DNA of 60,625 nt from GCA-2725625 sp964574215 (GTDB lineage Bacteria; Pseudomonadota; Alphaproteobacteria; Rhodospirillales; UBA2165), in contig CAZNLR010000030.1 of the NCBI GenBank assembly GCA_964574215.1, positions 1-60,625 on the forward strand, read 5' to 3'. Below the pieces are notes generated by a model, which saw only the letters and a program-made list of their open reading frames with translations, did no database searches and was not told the origin of the DNA. Positions 18,338-26,619 of the stretch are shown piece by piece; within the stretch, counting starts at the first letter, position 1, and every line of letters begins with the position of its first letter. The translations under genes and the position numbers were made by a program.

Positions 18338-19507
18338 TTGCGTTACGATATTTTCGTCACCCTGTGGGGTAAAAAGTTTGTCGAAAAATATCTGACCTAT
18401 TCCCTGGCGAGCCAATTGGCACCCGGCAATCTTCCCGCCCTGGCCGGGAAGTCCGACATTCACTACCACATTTACACTGACCGGGAATCGGAAGCTCATT
18501 TCTATCCCGCCATTGCGCCCTTGCAAGAATTGGTTGATGTCCATTTTCAGTTTTACGAAGATATCGATTACCGCGACGGAAAGAAGTTGTCGGACGTCAT
18601 GGTGGATTCCGATCCCGGCACCATCAAACACAATGTTCAGGGGATTACGGCCCGCCATATGCTCAGCCGAATGGCGCAAGTTTCCGACGCGGCGGCGATC
18701 CTGCTCGATTCGGATTTTATCATTTCGGACGGCGCCTTTGCCCGTCTGCACGACTGGCGGCTCCAGGGAAAACGGGCGGTATCCACTTTGTTGCTGAGGT
18801 TGACCGACGAAGGAGCCGGATCCTCATTGGCGAGTGATTTGTCCGCCTATTTGGAGCCCAGGCGGTTGGTCAGCCTGGTTATGGAGCACATGCACCCGGC
18901 GGCCCGATCGTTCTTCGTAGACGCCGATAAATTCACCACCTATCCCCACCAACTGTTTTGGCCGGTAGGGGATCAAGGTTTTGTCGCTCATTGTCTGTTT
19001 CCCCATCCACTGATGGTCATACCCGATGAGGGGGCGACGAATTATCTAAGCACCATGGATTACGATTATGCCTTGAGAGCGGTAGGCGACGATGCGGCGA
19101 TCCATTTGTGCCGGTCGTCTGATGAACTCGTCGTTTGCAAAATGTCGCCCCAATCTTATTTAGCCGATCAGCTGCCGGATGATGTGTCGGCTCCAAAACC
19201 AACCATCGAAAATATGGCTTACTTTGTTCTCAACAACAGCAACCTGCGCCACAGTCTGTTTATGCAGCAACCGGTGCGATTTGTCGCCGGGGGTGAGGAG
19301 GGCATATGGAACGATGCCGAACATGAATCCAGCCGCTTTGCGGAGGCCATCTACAAAGCGGTTGAGCTTATGATCGCTAACGTTCCCAGCGACGATCCGA
19401 AATCACTGGTTCATCTCAAATCGTTCCTGGGTCCGATCCAGGATTTCATGTCGCCCCAGGTTCAATCCCGCCTGCACGGCTGGCTGCCGGAAAAAAAGAG
19501 GAGTTAG
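18338..19507 (+). CDS. Uncharacterised protein with glycosyltransferase-like DxD element
   Basis: A 389-residue soluble protein, not confidently assigned. Its opening (RYDIFVTLWGKKFVEKYLTY) followed by AAILLDSDFIISDGAF resembles the start and metal-binding DxD of GT-A nucleotide-sugar transferases. A second acidic segment, STMDYDYALRA, lies near residue 240. There is no signal peptide or membrane helix. The start is TTG at 18338, the first usable codon after scpB; GAGTAGGG upstream is a weak ribosome site. It is 11 bases from scpB and converges almost end to end with the kinase gene at 19509. A glycan-modifying role is inference. Confidence 0.65.
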   Translation: MRYDIFVTLWGKKFVEKYLTYSLASQLAPGNLPALAGKSDIHYHIYTDRESEAHFYPAIAPLQELVDVHFQFYEDIDYRDGKKLSDVMVDSDPGTIKHNVQGITARHMLSRMAQVSDAAAILLDSDFIISDGAFARLHDWRLQGKRAVSTLLLRLTDEGAGSSLASDLSAYLEPRRLVSLVMEHMHPAARSFFVDADKFTTYPHQLFWPVGDQGFVAHCLFPHPLMVIPDEGATNYLSTMDYDYALRAVGDDAAIHLCRSSDELVVCKMSPQSYLADQLPDDVSAPKPTIENMAYFVLNNSNLRHSLFMQQPVRFVAGGEEGIWNDAEHESSRFAEAIYKAVELMIANVPSDDPKSLVHLKSFLGPIQDFMSPQVQSRLHGWLPEKKRS

Positions 19508-19508
19508 A

Positions 19509-21890
19509 TTATCCTTTTGCGACGCGCTCTTTAGCGATCGAGAAGGCGACGGTTGTACCTTTTTGGGGTCGGCTCTCAATCTCCAGAATGCCTCCATGGG
19601 CCTCAACGAGTCCTTGAACCAGCGGCAGTCCGAGGCCGGTTCCCTCATTTTCGATTCCCGGTTCGACATGAACCTGACCGAATTTTTCAAGAGCTTTGGC
19701 AATGCCTCTTTGATCCATGCCAATTCCCTGGTCCATCACGCTTACGGTGAGAGATCCATCTGATTCCCATTCAAAATCGACCTGAACCGAACTTCCAGAA
19801 TCCGAAAATTTGACTGCATTGGAAATAAGATTGACAAAAATTTGTTTTAACCGGCGTTCGTCGTAGCGAATGACGACGTCGTTTTCACTTATGAGATTCG
19901 TTAAATCCACACCGCCGAGATCGGCGCGCATCCGTACCATTCGAAGAGCATTGTCGACGATCTCTTTCAAGTTGATATCGGTCTCAATCAACTCCAATTT
20001 TCCGGCTTCGATGGTTGAAACATCGAGAATATCGTTGATAAGTTCCAGCAGGTGTTCACCGGAATCCCGTATGTGAGAGACATATTCCGTTTGATTTTCG
20101 TTGGCCATGGCGCCGAATATTTGATGCTGAAGGCTTTCAGAAAATCCGAGAATTGCATTTAGCGGAGTTCTCAATTCATGGCTCATATTCGCCAGGAATT
20201 CGGACTTGGTCCGGCTGGCCGCCTCTGCGTTGTGTAACGCAGCTACAAGTCGCTCTTCAGCTTCAACTTGCTTGGTGATGTCTTTGGAAGTACAGCGATA
20301 TCCCAGGAAATTATTGTCTTCATCGAAATACGGTTTACCAAAAGTATCTGATACAAAGCGCTCGCCGGATCGCAGGTGCATATCGATTCTTCTGTTTTCA
20401 AAAGGCTTGTGTTCCTTTAAGTCAATATCGTGCTGGCGCATGGCTTCAATATCGATATTCCACAACTTTGCCTCCGCCATCTCGACTCTGGTTTTTCCGA
20501 TAACCTGCTCTGGCGCCACACCGTAAAATTCAAAGGCATTCTCGGACAGATAGGTCATTCTGCCTTCCGCATCCAATTCCCAAATCCAATCGGACATAGA
20601 TTCGGCGATATCCTGAAACCGCTGCTGACTGGCGTGCAAATCGGCGGTGCGGTCCTCCACCATCTGTTCCAATTGCTCGTTGAGTTCCCTGACTTTTCTT
20701 TCCGCATCCCGCTGCTCTGTAAAATCGAGGGACACCAGCAAAAGGTGATCTTCGCCATAGAGTTCTATGATCTCGGCCGACACCAAATATTGTCGTATTT
20801 CACCGGACCTCGATCTCAGTTGGCCTTCAAAGGTATGCGACGGGATACCGCTTTTGAGTTTATCAATGAGCTGGTCCCGGACGGATTTGTCAAAATCAAT
20901 GGCGATTCCTAATTGAAGGGCGGTTTTTCCGATTACATCATCCCGCTCAAAGCCCAGCGTCGTCAGCCAGGAATTGCTGACATCCACGATGGCGCCATCA
21001 TCAAGACGGGATATCGACTGTTGAGCCGGATTTGACCGGAAAATTTTTGTGAACCTTTCGGCGCTGGCTTTTGCCTCCTGCTCGGCTTCTTTTCGTTGCG
21101 ATATGTCCCGGACGAAGCTTTGCGTGACTTGCCTGCCGTCGAAATCGATCAGCCGGGTGCTGACTTCCACCGGAAAAGTTGAGCCATCTTTGCGTACGTG
21201 AACCGATTCAAATTGTGCGCCGCCAGCCGCCATTACCTGTCTTTTTATGGCTTCATTATCCAATTCGATTTCTGAAGGGGAAATTTCGTCATATCCCATC
21301 CCAAGGAGTTCCTCGCGGGAATAGCCCAAACGGCTACAGGCGTTGTCATTGACATCGATAAATTTGCGGGAAATCAAATCCGACAGAAAAATTGAATCTC
21401 CGGCTTGATCGAACAGATTGCGCAGTCGCTTTTCCGATTGGCGCAGTGATTCCTCAACCACTTTTCGATCTGAAATATCCGTCAGGAATCCCCTGATGCC
21501 GATGATTTTTCCGTCTTCAACGATGGGCGCCGATTTTGCTATGACAGGGAAGCTGTCTCCATCCGCCGTTAGAACCGTATAGTCGACGGGTTCGGGTTTT
21601 TCTCCCGCCAAAACCCTGCCCATATTGATCTGTGCTTTTTCCCGATCTTGGGGCGTCAGAATATCTAGGGCAAAAAACCCTTTTTCCACGTCTTCATGGG
21701 TGTAACCGAGAAGGTCCAAACCGTGCTTGTTGACAAATATAACAGTTCCTTGATTGTCGACCTCGAAAACGATTTCCGGGAGGAAATCCACCAACTCCCG
21801 GAATCGGTCATCCTGGTTCAATTGCGTACCGGAAAAATTACTATTTTGGGGCATCGGATGGGCGATTTTCGTCATTGAATTATTGTTCAA
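19509..21890 (-). CDS. Soluble multi-PAS sensor histidine kinase
   Basis: A 793-residue kinase with no evident membrane helix. Four PAS domains lie at about 28-145, 150-270, 275-400 and 425-540; the second has typical PAS/PAC wording (FIDVNDNACSRLGYSREELLGM). A coiled linker (VRELNEQLEQMVEDRTADL) separates PAS 3 and 4. The phospho-accepting His is residue 571 in LANMSHELRTPLNAILGF. The ATPase domain has NLISNAVKFS, MDQGIGM and GTGLGLPLVQGL. It closely resembles the kinase at 6459-9059, especially in the DIAES.SDW.WE PAS and the catalytic core, so the two are paralogs. No response regulator gene is adjacent. Confidence 0.92.
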   Translation of the reverse strand: MNNNSMTKIAHPMPQNSNFSGTQLNQDDRFRELVDFLPEIVFEVDNQGTVIFVNKHGLDLLGYTHEDVEKGFFALDILTPQDREKAQINMGRVLAGEKPEPVDYTVLTADGDSFPVIAKSAPIVEDGKIIGIRGFLTDISDRKVVEESLRQSEKRLRNLFDQAGDSIFLSDLISRKFIDVNDNACSRLGYSREELLGMGYDEISPSEIELDNEAIKRQVMAAGGAQFESVHVRKDGSTFPVEVSTRLIDFDGRQVTQSFVRDISQRKEAEQEAKASAERFTKIFRSNPAQQSISRLDDGAIVDVSNSWLTTLGFERDDVIGKTALQLGIAIDFDKSVRDQLIDKLKSGIPSHTFEGQLRSRSGEIRQYLVSAEIIELYGEDHLLLVSLDFTEQRDAERKVRELNEQLEQMVEDRTADLHASQQRFQDIAESMSDWIWELDAEGRMTYLSENAFEFYGVAPEQVIGKTRVEMAEAKLWNIDIEAMRQHDIDLKEHKPFENRRIDMHLRSGERFVSDTFGKPYFDEDNNFLGYRCTSKDITKQVEAEERLVAALHNAEAASRTKSEFLANMSHELRTPLNAILGFSESLQHQIFGAMANENQTEYVSHIRDSGEHLLELINDILDVSTIEAGKLELIETDINLKEIVDNALRMVRMRADLGGVDLTNLISENDVVIRYDERRLKQIFVNLISNAVKFSDSGSSVQVDFEWESDGSLTVSVMDQGIGMDQRGIAKALEKFGQVHVEPGIENEGTGLGLPLVQGLVEAHGGILEIESRPQKGTTVAFSIAKERVAKG

Positions 21891-22180
21891 CTATTGTGGA
21901 AACTGCCATTCAAATAATAGGTATCGCACCGTAAAATATACTGGTGCTTTCCTCATATATTGTGTGGTTTTAGATAAATACCACCGGTAATTTCCATGCT
22001 ATCGGGGAAACCCGGACAGGCCTGTGGTCGCCACTAGCGTTGGTGAGGCCGTCCAATTTATCGGGTGATAAAACCGTCCTAAATCCAATTTGATTTGCCG
22101 GATTAAACGGGACATTGCCCTCAACCTTGGATTCTGCCATTATCCGCTCCCGATTTTAAATATTTGCAGGAGTTAATTTT

Positions 22181-22414
22181 ATGGGGATTGGAGTATGGCA
22201 GGTGGTCCTCATCCTGGTGATCGTTTTGATCATCTTCGGTGCCGGAAAATTGCCCAAAGTGATGGGCGACGTCGCAAAGGGCGTTAAGAATTTCAAATCC
22301 GGCATGCAGGATGAAGTCGCTGATTCTAAAACGGAATCAGTGGCGCCTAAGACCGAATCTGTAACGCAGACGGCAGAATCCGCCGAAAACAAAGAAGAAT
22401 CGGCTAAAAGCTGA
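22181..22414 (+). CDS. tatA: Twin-arginine translocase subunit TatA
   Basis: A 77-residue TatA: one N-terminal membrane helix (VWQVVLILVIVLIIFGAGKL), the FGAGKLP hinge, an amphipathic helix (VMGDVAKGVKNFKSGMQ), then a Ser/Glu-rich tail. TatA oligomerises to form the protein-conducting pore for folded Tat substrates. AGGAG stands about 7 bases upstream of the ATG. The 290 bases before it (21891-22180) contain no gene; they are AT-rich with a weak imperfect hairpin around 22014-22054, and probably hold the tat promoter. tatB follows after a short hairpin-bearing gap. Confidence 0.96.
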   Translation: MGIGVWQVVLILVIVLIIFGAGKLPKVMGDVAKGVKNFKSGMQDEVADSKTESVAPKTESVTQTAESAENKEESAKS

Positions 22415-22426
22415 TTTCCATCCACC

Positions 22427-22450
22427 GGCGGCCATTTTAAGTTGGCCGCC
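22427..22450 (+). other. Intercistronic hairpin between tatA and tatB
   Basis: A perfect 8-base inverted repeat, GGCGGCCA and TGGCCGCC, with an 8-base loop TTTTAAGT. No T-tract follows, so it is not a classic terminator. It may stabilise the 3' end of tatA mRNA and help produce more TatA than TatB, a stoichiometry known for Tat systems. The role is inference. Confidence 0.6.
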
Positions 22451-22469
22451 CGACAACCACGGCAAAAGA

Positions 22470-22955
22470 ATGTTCGATATCGGGTGGACCGAGATCACCA
22501 TCATTGTCATTGTGGCGATCATCGTTATCGGCCCGAAGGATTTGCCGCGCGTATTACGCACAGTGGGGCAATGGGTCGGCAAGGCCAAGGCGCTGACCCG
22601 GGAATTCCGCGGGCACATTGACGACATGATTCAGGAAACGGAACTGGCGGAAGTCAAAAAGCAAATCGACTCGGCGGCCTCCATGGATGTCGAAAAGATC
22701 GTTGAAAACACCATCGATCCCAATAGCGAGATCAAAGACGCGTTCGATTTCAGCGGCGATGAATTCGCTAACGCCTTGGATTTCAAGGATCAGGAAAAAA
22801 GAACAGCGTCGGAATTCGATGAAGATGAATTCAATGAAGAGGATGAACTTGATTTCGAATTGGAAGAAACCGCCGACACCGACACGGAAACCGAAAATGG
22901 TGGCGCAGACGGGGTCGATGCCGACAGCAATCAAAGTAAGGGTGAGGGGGCGTGA
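22470..22955 (+). CDS. tatB: Twin-arginine translocase subunit TatB
   Basis: A 161-residue TatB. It starts MFDIGWTEITIIVIVAIIVIGP, with the glutamate-containing helix and the GPKDLPRVLRTVGQWVGK hinge and amphipathic segment typical of TatB. The C-terminal half is unusually rich in Asp and Glu. TatB works with TatC in the substrate-recognition complex. Its last four bases overlap tatC, so these two are translationally coupled, while tatA is separated by 55 bases. Confidence 0.96.
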   Translation: MFDIGWTEITIIVIVAIIVIGPKDLPRVLRTVGQWVGKAKALTREFRGHIDDMIQETELAEVKKQIDSAASMDVEKIVENTIDPNSEIKDAFDFSGDEFANALDFKDQEKRTASEFDEDEFNEEDELDFELEETADTDTETENGGADGVDADSNQSKGEGA

Positions 22956-23770
22956 CCGAGGATATCGAAAGCCAGACCTCGCCGCTGCTCGATCATATTA
23001 TCGAGCTCCGCAATCGGCTTATGTATTCGGTCATTGCGGTCTTCGTGGTTTTTTGCATCTGCTATTTTTTCGCCGAACATATCTATAGTTTTCTGGTCCA
23101 GCCGTTGGCTAATATCCTAACCGAAACCGGCGGCAACCGAAGACTGATCTATACGGCGCTGCATGAGGCGTTTTTCACCTATATCAAAGTGTCTTTCTGG
23201 GCGGCCATGTTCGTATCCTTTCCGTTCATCGCCATGCAGTTCTGGAAATTTGTCGCGCCGGGACTGTACAAAAAGGAAAAGAAGGCCCTGGCGCCCTATC
23301 TGGTCCTGTCGCCCATCCTGTTTTTCGCCGGCGGGGCGCTGGTTTACTACTTCATCTTTCCCCTGGCCTGGAAGTTCTTCCTGAGTTTCGAATCCGCCGG
23401 CGCGGCGGGCGGTCTACCCATCCAACTGGAAGCCAAGGTCAACGAGTACCTGTCATTGGTGATGCGGCTGATTTTCGCCTTTGGCATCAGCTTCCAATTG
23501 CCCATCGTTTTGACCTTGCTGGCACGGGCAGGACTAGCCACGTCGGTAGGCTTGGCGGCCAAGCGAAAATACGCACTGGTCATGGTGTTCGTTGCCGCCG
23601 CCTTATTGACGCCGCCGGATATTATCAGTCAGATCGGCCTCGCCATACCCATCATCATCCTTTATGAAGCCTCGATCATCGCCGTCCGCGCGGTGGAAAA
23701 GAAAAAAGCCGAGGAAGAGGGCGAGGAGGAAGAAGAAATCATCGAAGAAACCGATTTCAACGAAGCCTGA
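22952..23770 (+). CDS. tatC: Twin-arginine translocase subunit TatC
   Basis: A 272-residue protein with six membrane helices, the receptor for RR signal peptides. Family segments are present: LLDHIIELRNRLMYSV at the N-terminus, PFIAMQFWKFVAPGLYKKEKK in the first periplasmic/cytoplasmic region, and MVFVAAALLTPPDIISQ near the end. The C-terminal tail is a Glu-rich extension (AEEEGEEEEEIIEET) longer than in E. coli. The start is GTG at 22952, overlapping tatB by four bases. A long hairpin lies 20 bases after the stop. Confidence 0.97.
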   Translation: MTEDIESQTSPLLDHIIELRNRLMYSVIAVFVVFCICYFFAEHIYSFLVQPLANILTETGGNRRLIYTALHEAFFTYIKVSFWAAMFVSFPFIAMQFWKFVAPGLYKKEKKALAPYLVLSPILFFAGGALVYYFIFPLAWKFFLSFESAGAAGGLPIQLEAKVNEYLSLVMRLIFAFGISFQLPIVLTLLARAGLATSVGLAAKRKYALVMVFVAAALLTPPDIISQIGLAIPIIILYEASIIAVRAVEKKKAEEEGEEEEEIIEETDFNEA

Positions 23771-23789
23771 TATTTTTTATTTTCTTAAT

Positions 23790-23849
23790 AGGTGACTGTC
23801 ACTTTATTAACGAAGTTGTGAACAAGTGTGAATAAAGTGACAGTCACCT
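23790..23849. repeat. Nested palindromic element between tatC and serS
   Basis: A perfect 19-base inverted repeat: left arm 23790-23808, right arm 23831-23849, with a 22-base spacer. Each arm contains an 11-base odd palindrome, GTGAC-N-GTCAC, with central T on the left and A on the right, so each arm can also fold on itself. TTTTAATTT follows the right arm, so it could terminate the tat transcript. Such intergenic hairpins with a conserved stem are typical of REP-type sequences mobilised by REP-associated tyrosine transposases; no such gene is in the window. Confidence 0.85.
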
Positions 23850-23876
23850 TTTAATTTATTTGGACGACAAAAACCC

Positions 23877-25166
23877 ATGTTCGATATCAAAGCCATTCGT
23901 GAGAACCCTGAAGAATTTGACGCCGGGATGGCGCGGCGCAAGCTGGCGCCTTTGGCGGCCGGGCTGATCGACCAGGACAAGGTACGGCGGGAAGCTCAGA
24001 CCAGTGCCCAGGAGCTGCAAACCAGGCGCAACGAGCTATCCAAGATCATCGGCAAGAAAAAGGCCAGTGGCGGAGATGCCGACGCCGAAATCGACGAGGT
24101 CTCCCGTTCCAAGGAAGAACAGGCGGTTGCCGAAGAAGCCGCCAAGACAGCAACCCAGGCTTTGGAGGCGCAGTTGGCGGCGATCCCCAATATACCTGCC
24201 TCGGACGTGCCCGACGGCGATGACGAAGACGCTAATTTGGAACTCCGCACCTGGGGCGAGCCCAAAAAATTCGTCTTTACCCCCAAAGAACATTTCGAAT
24301 TGGGCGAGGCATTGGGCCTGATGGATTTTGAAACGGCGGCAAAAATCTCCGGCGCGCGCTTTGTCATCCTTTCCGGCGCCCTGGCGCGGATGGAGCGGGC
24401 TTTGGCGGCGTTCATGCTCGATTTGCATACCACGGAAAACGGCTTTACCGAGGTTAATCCGCCCGCCCTGGTGAAGGACAACGCTTTGTTCGGGACCGGT
24501 CAGTTGCCCAAATTCGCCGAGGATCTGTTTCATGCCGACGATGATTTCTGGCTGATCCCGACCGCCGAGGTGCCGCTCACCAACATTGTCGCCGATACGA
24601 TAATTGAGGAAAATTATTTGCCCCGGCGGTATACGGCCATGACCTGGTGCTTCCGCTCCGAGGCCGGCTCGGCCGGCAAGGATACGCGTGGCATGATCCG
24701 CCAGCACCAGTTCACCAAAGTAGAAATGGTTGCCATCACCAAGCCGGATGAATCGGAAGCGGAGCACGAACGCATGACAGCCTGCGCCGAAGAAGTTCTC
24801 AAGCGCCTGGAATTGCCCTACCGGGTGGTGTCTCTTTGCACCGGCGATCTCGGATTTTCCGCCCGCAAGACCTATGACCTGGAAGTCTGGCTGCCGGGTC
24901 AGGATGGCGGTCAGGGGCGTTACCGGGAAATTTCCAGCGTCTCCAATTGCGGCGACTTCCAGGCCCGCCGCATGAAAACCCGCTATAAACCGGCCGAAGG
25001 CAAGGGCAACCGCATGGTCCATACGCTGAACGGTTCGGGCCTGGCCGTGGGGCGCACCCTCATCGCCATTATGGAAAATTACCAGCAGGCTGACGGTTCT
25101 ATCGTCGTGCCGGAAGCGCTTCGCCCCTATATGGGAGGGCTCGAGGCCATAGCGTCCGATGTTTAA
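23877..25166 (+). CDS. serS: Seryl-tRNA synthetase
   Basis: A 429-residue class II aminoacyl-tRNA synthetase that charges tRNA-Ser and tRNA-Sec. The N-terminal tRNA-binding coiled coil spans about residues 30-105. Motif 2 is seen in CFRSEAGSAGKDTRGMIRQHQF-type sequence near residues 258-280, and motif 3 in NGSGLAVGRTLIAIMENYQ. The start MFDIKAIRENPEEFD is the standard N-terminus. Its stop overlaps the surE start by 8 bases. It lies between tatC and surE, as in many Alphaproteobacteria. Confidence 0.98.
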   Translation: MFDIKAIRENPEEFDAGMARRKLAPLAAGLIDQDKVRREAQTSAQELQTRRNELSKIIGKKKASGGDADAEIDEVSRSKEEQAVAEEAAKTATQALEAQLAAIPNIPASDVPDGDDEDANLELRTWGEPKKFVFTPKEHFELGEALGLMDFETAAKISGARFVILSGALARMERALAAFMLDLHTTENGFTEVNPPALVKDNALFGTGQLPKFAEDLFHADDDFWLIPTAEVPLTNIVADTIIEENYLPRRYTAMTWCFRSEAGSAGKDTRGMIRQHQFTKVEMVAITKPDESEAEHERMTACAEEVLKRLELPYRVVSLCTGDLGFSARKTYDLEVWLPGQDGGQGRYREISSVSNCGDFQARRMKTRYKPAEGKGNRMVHTLNGSGLAVGRTLIAIMENYQQADGSIVVPEALRPYMGGLEAIASDV

Positions 25167-25968
25167 GGCGCCGCTTAACCTGAAGAATGCCCGTATCCTG
25201 GTTACCAACGATGACGGCATCAATGCGCCGGGCCTGAAAAAGCTTGTAACGGTCGCCAAAAACCTGGCCAAAGAGGTCTGGGTGGTGGCGCCCGAAAGCG
25301 AACAAACGGGCGCCGGCCACTCGTTGACGCTCAGAAGTCCCTTACGCATTCGAAAAATCACCAAAACCCGCTTTGCCGTTAATGGTACGCCAACCGACTG
25401 TGTTTTACTTGCCGTTAACCGGATCATGAAACAATGGCGACCGGATTTGGTGCTATCCGGCATCAACCGTGCGTGCAATGTGGGAGAAGACATGACCTAT
25501 TCGGGCACCATCGCAGCGGCCATGGAGGCGACATTGCTGGGCATTCCGGCGATCGCTTTCAGCCAGGACGTGGTGGATGACGACGGCACCGGCTCCGGCC
25601 GCGTAATCTGGTCGGTGGCGGAGGCCTATGCCCCTAAGGTTATCAAAAAAGTAACGTCGGTCGCCTGGCCCCGTGACGTTCTGATCAATGTCAATTTTCC
25701 CGCAGTGCCGAAAAATAGGGTGACCGGTATCGAGGTAACCCGCGAGGGACGCCGCAAGATCGGCGACGACATATTGGAAGGCATGGACCCGAGAGGAGAG
25801 TCATATTTTTGGATTGGGGCGCAGCAAACATCCGACCGCTATCCCGCGGGCACGGATCTGGCGGCCCTCCAAAATAAGGCCGTCTCGGTAACGCCTTTGT
25901 CGCTCGACCTGACCCACCGCGCCACGATGCGGTCACTAAAACAGGCATTTGAGGGGAAGAAACAGTAG
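25159..25968 (+). CDS. surE: 5'/3'-nucleotidase SurE
   Basis: A 269-residue survival protein E with the metal-binding ILVTNDDGINAPGL at the N-terminus, followed by VVAPESEQTGAGHSLTL, VNGTPTDCVLLAV and SGINRACNVGEDMTYSGTIAAAMEA. It removes phosphate from nucleoside monophosphates. The start overlaps serS by 8 bases. Its stop codon shares a base with the GTG start of pcm (TAGTG), so serS-surE-pcm is a coupled unit. In E. coli surE and pcm are also adjacent, upstream of nlpD. Confidence 0.97.
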   Translation: MFKAPLNLKNARILVTNDDGINAPGLKKLVTVAKNLAKEVWVVAPESEQTGAGHSLTLRSPLRIRKITKTRFAVNGTPTDCVLLAVNRIMKQWRPDLVLSGINRACNVGEDMTYSGTIAAAMEATLLGIPAIAFSQDVVDDDGTGSGRVIWSVAEAYAPKVIKKVTSVAWPRDVLINVNFPAVPKNRVTGIEVTREGRRKIGDDILEGMDPRGESYFWIGAQQTSDRYPAGTDLAALQNKAVSVTPLSLDLTHRATMRSLKQAFEGKKQ

Positions 25969-26606
25969 TGAACGCAAATCGAATGAAACTCGTGCTGGCG
26001 CTGCGACGCGCCGGTGTCACCGACCGGGAAGTGGTCTCGGTCATGGAGCAAACCCCCCGCGAACTCTTTACGCCGCAGGCCTTCCAGGACAGTGCTTACG
26101 ACGACGTTACTCTGCCCATCGGCCATCACCAGACGCTGAGCCAGCCGGCGGTGGTGGGCATGATGACGGATGCTTTGGAACTGACCGATCGGATGAAGGT
26201 ATTGGAAGTGGGGACCGGTTCCGGCTATCAGACCGCAATCCTGTCGCCCTTGTGCCGACGGGTGTATACCGTCGAACGGCATAAACCACTGCTGGCCGAG
26301 GCCGAAAAACGGTTCGAATATTTGCGCCTCCGCAATATCACCTCCAAGGCCGGCGACGGCACTTTGGGCTGGGAGGTGCAGGCGCCCTTTGACCGGATAA
26401 TCGTCACTGCCGCCGCCGCCGATATCCCACCCATTCTGGCGGAGCAGCTGGCCATCGGCGGGGTCATGGTGGTGCCCATCGGTCATGACGACGAATTCAA
26501 CACCATGTTGCGCGTCCGCAAAACCGAGCACGGGCTGGAGACCGAGGAATTGCACGGTGTCCGGTTTGTGCCGTTGGTCCCGGAGGACGCGGCTGCTTTC
26601 GCCTGA
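25968..26606 (+). CDS. pcm: Protein-L-isoaspartate O-methyltransferase
   Basis: A 212-residue SAM-dependent enzyme that repairs isoaspartyl residues in damaged proteins. Family motifs: PRELFTPQAFQDSAYDDVTLPIG, HHQTLSQPAVVGMMT, and the SAM-binding VLEVGTGSGYQTAILSPL. The start is GTG at 25968, one base overlapping the surE stop. It is followed 13 bases later by the nlpD-like lipoprotein gene, the same order as the E. coli surE-pcm-nlpD region. Confidence 0.97.
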   Translation: MNANRMKLVLALRRAGVTDREVVSVMEQTPRELFTPQAFQDSAYDDVTLPIGHHQTLSQPAVVGMMTDALELTDRMKVLEVGTGSGYQTAILSPLCRRVYTVERHKPLLAEAEKRFEYLRLRNITSKAGDGTLGWEVQAPFDRIIVTAAAADIPPILAEQLAIGGVMVVPIGHDDEFNTMLRVRKTEHGLETEELHGVRFVPLVPEDAAAFA

Positions 26607-26619
26607 GTTCGGAGAAACG

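Noticed and set aside
22014..22054. Imperfect hairpin (GGACAGGCCT/AGGCCGTCC) upstream of tatA as a possible riboswitch or small RNA
   Set aside because: The stem has a bulge and a 22-base loop, with no recognised riboswitch core and no terminator; too weak to call.
24036..25493. 485-codon antisense frame across serS and surE
   Set aside because: Both plus-strand genes are certain; the antisense translation has no recognisable domain.
26485..26619. Upstream extension of the nlpD-like gene to a start at 26485
   Set aside because: It overlaps pcm in another frame, has no ribosome site and delays the signal peptide. The ATG at 26620 with GGAG explains the gene.
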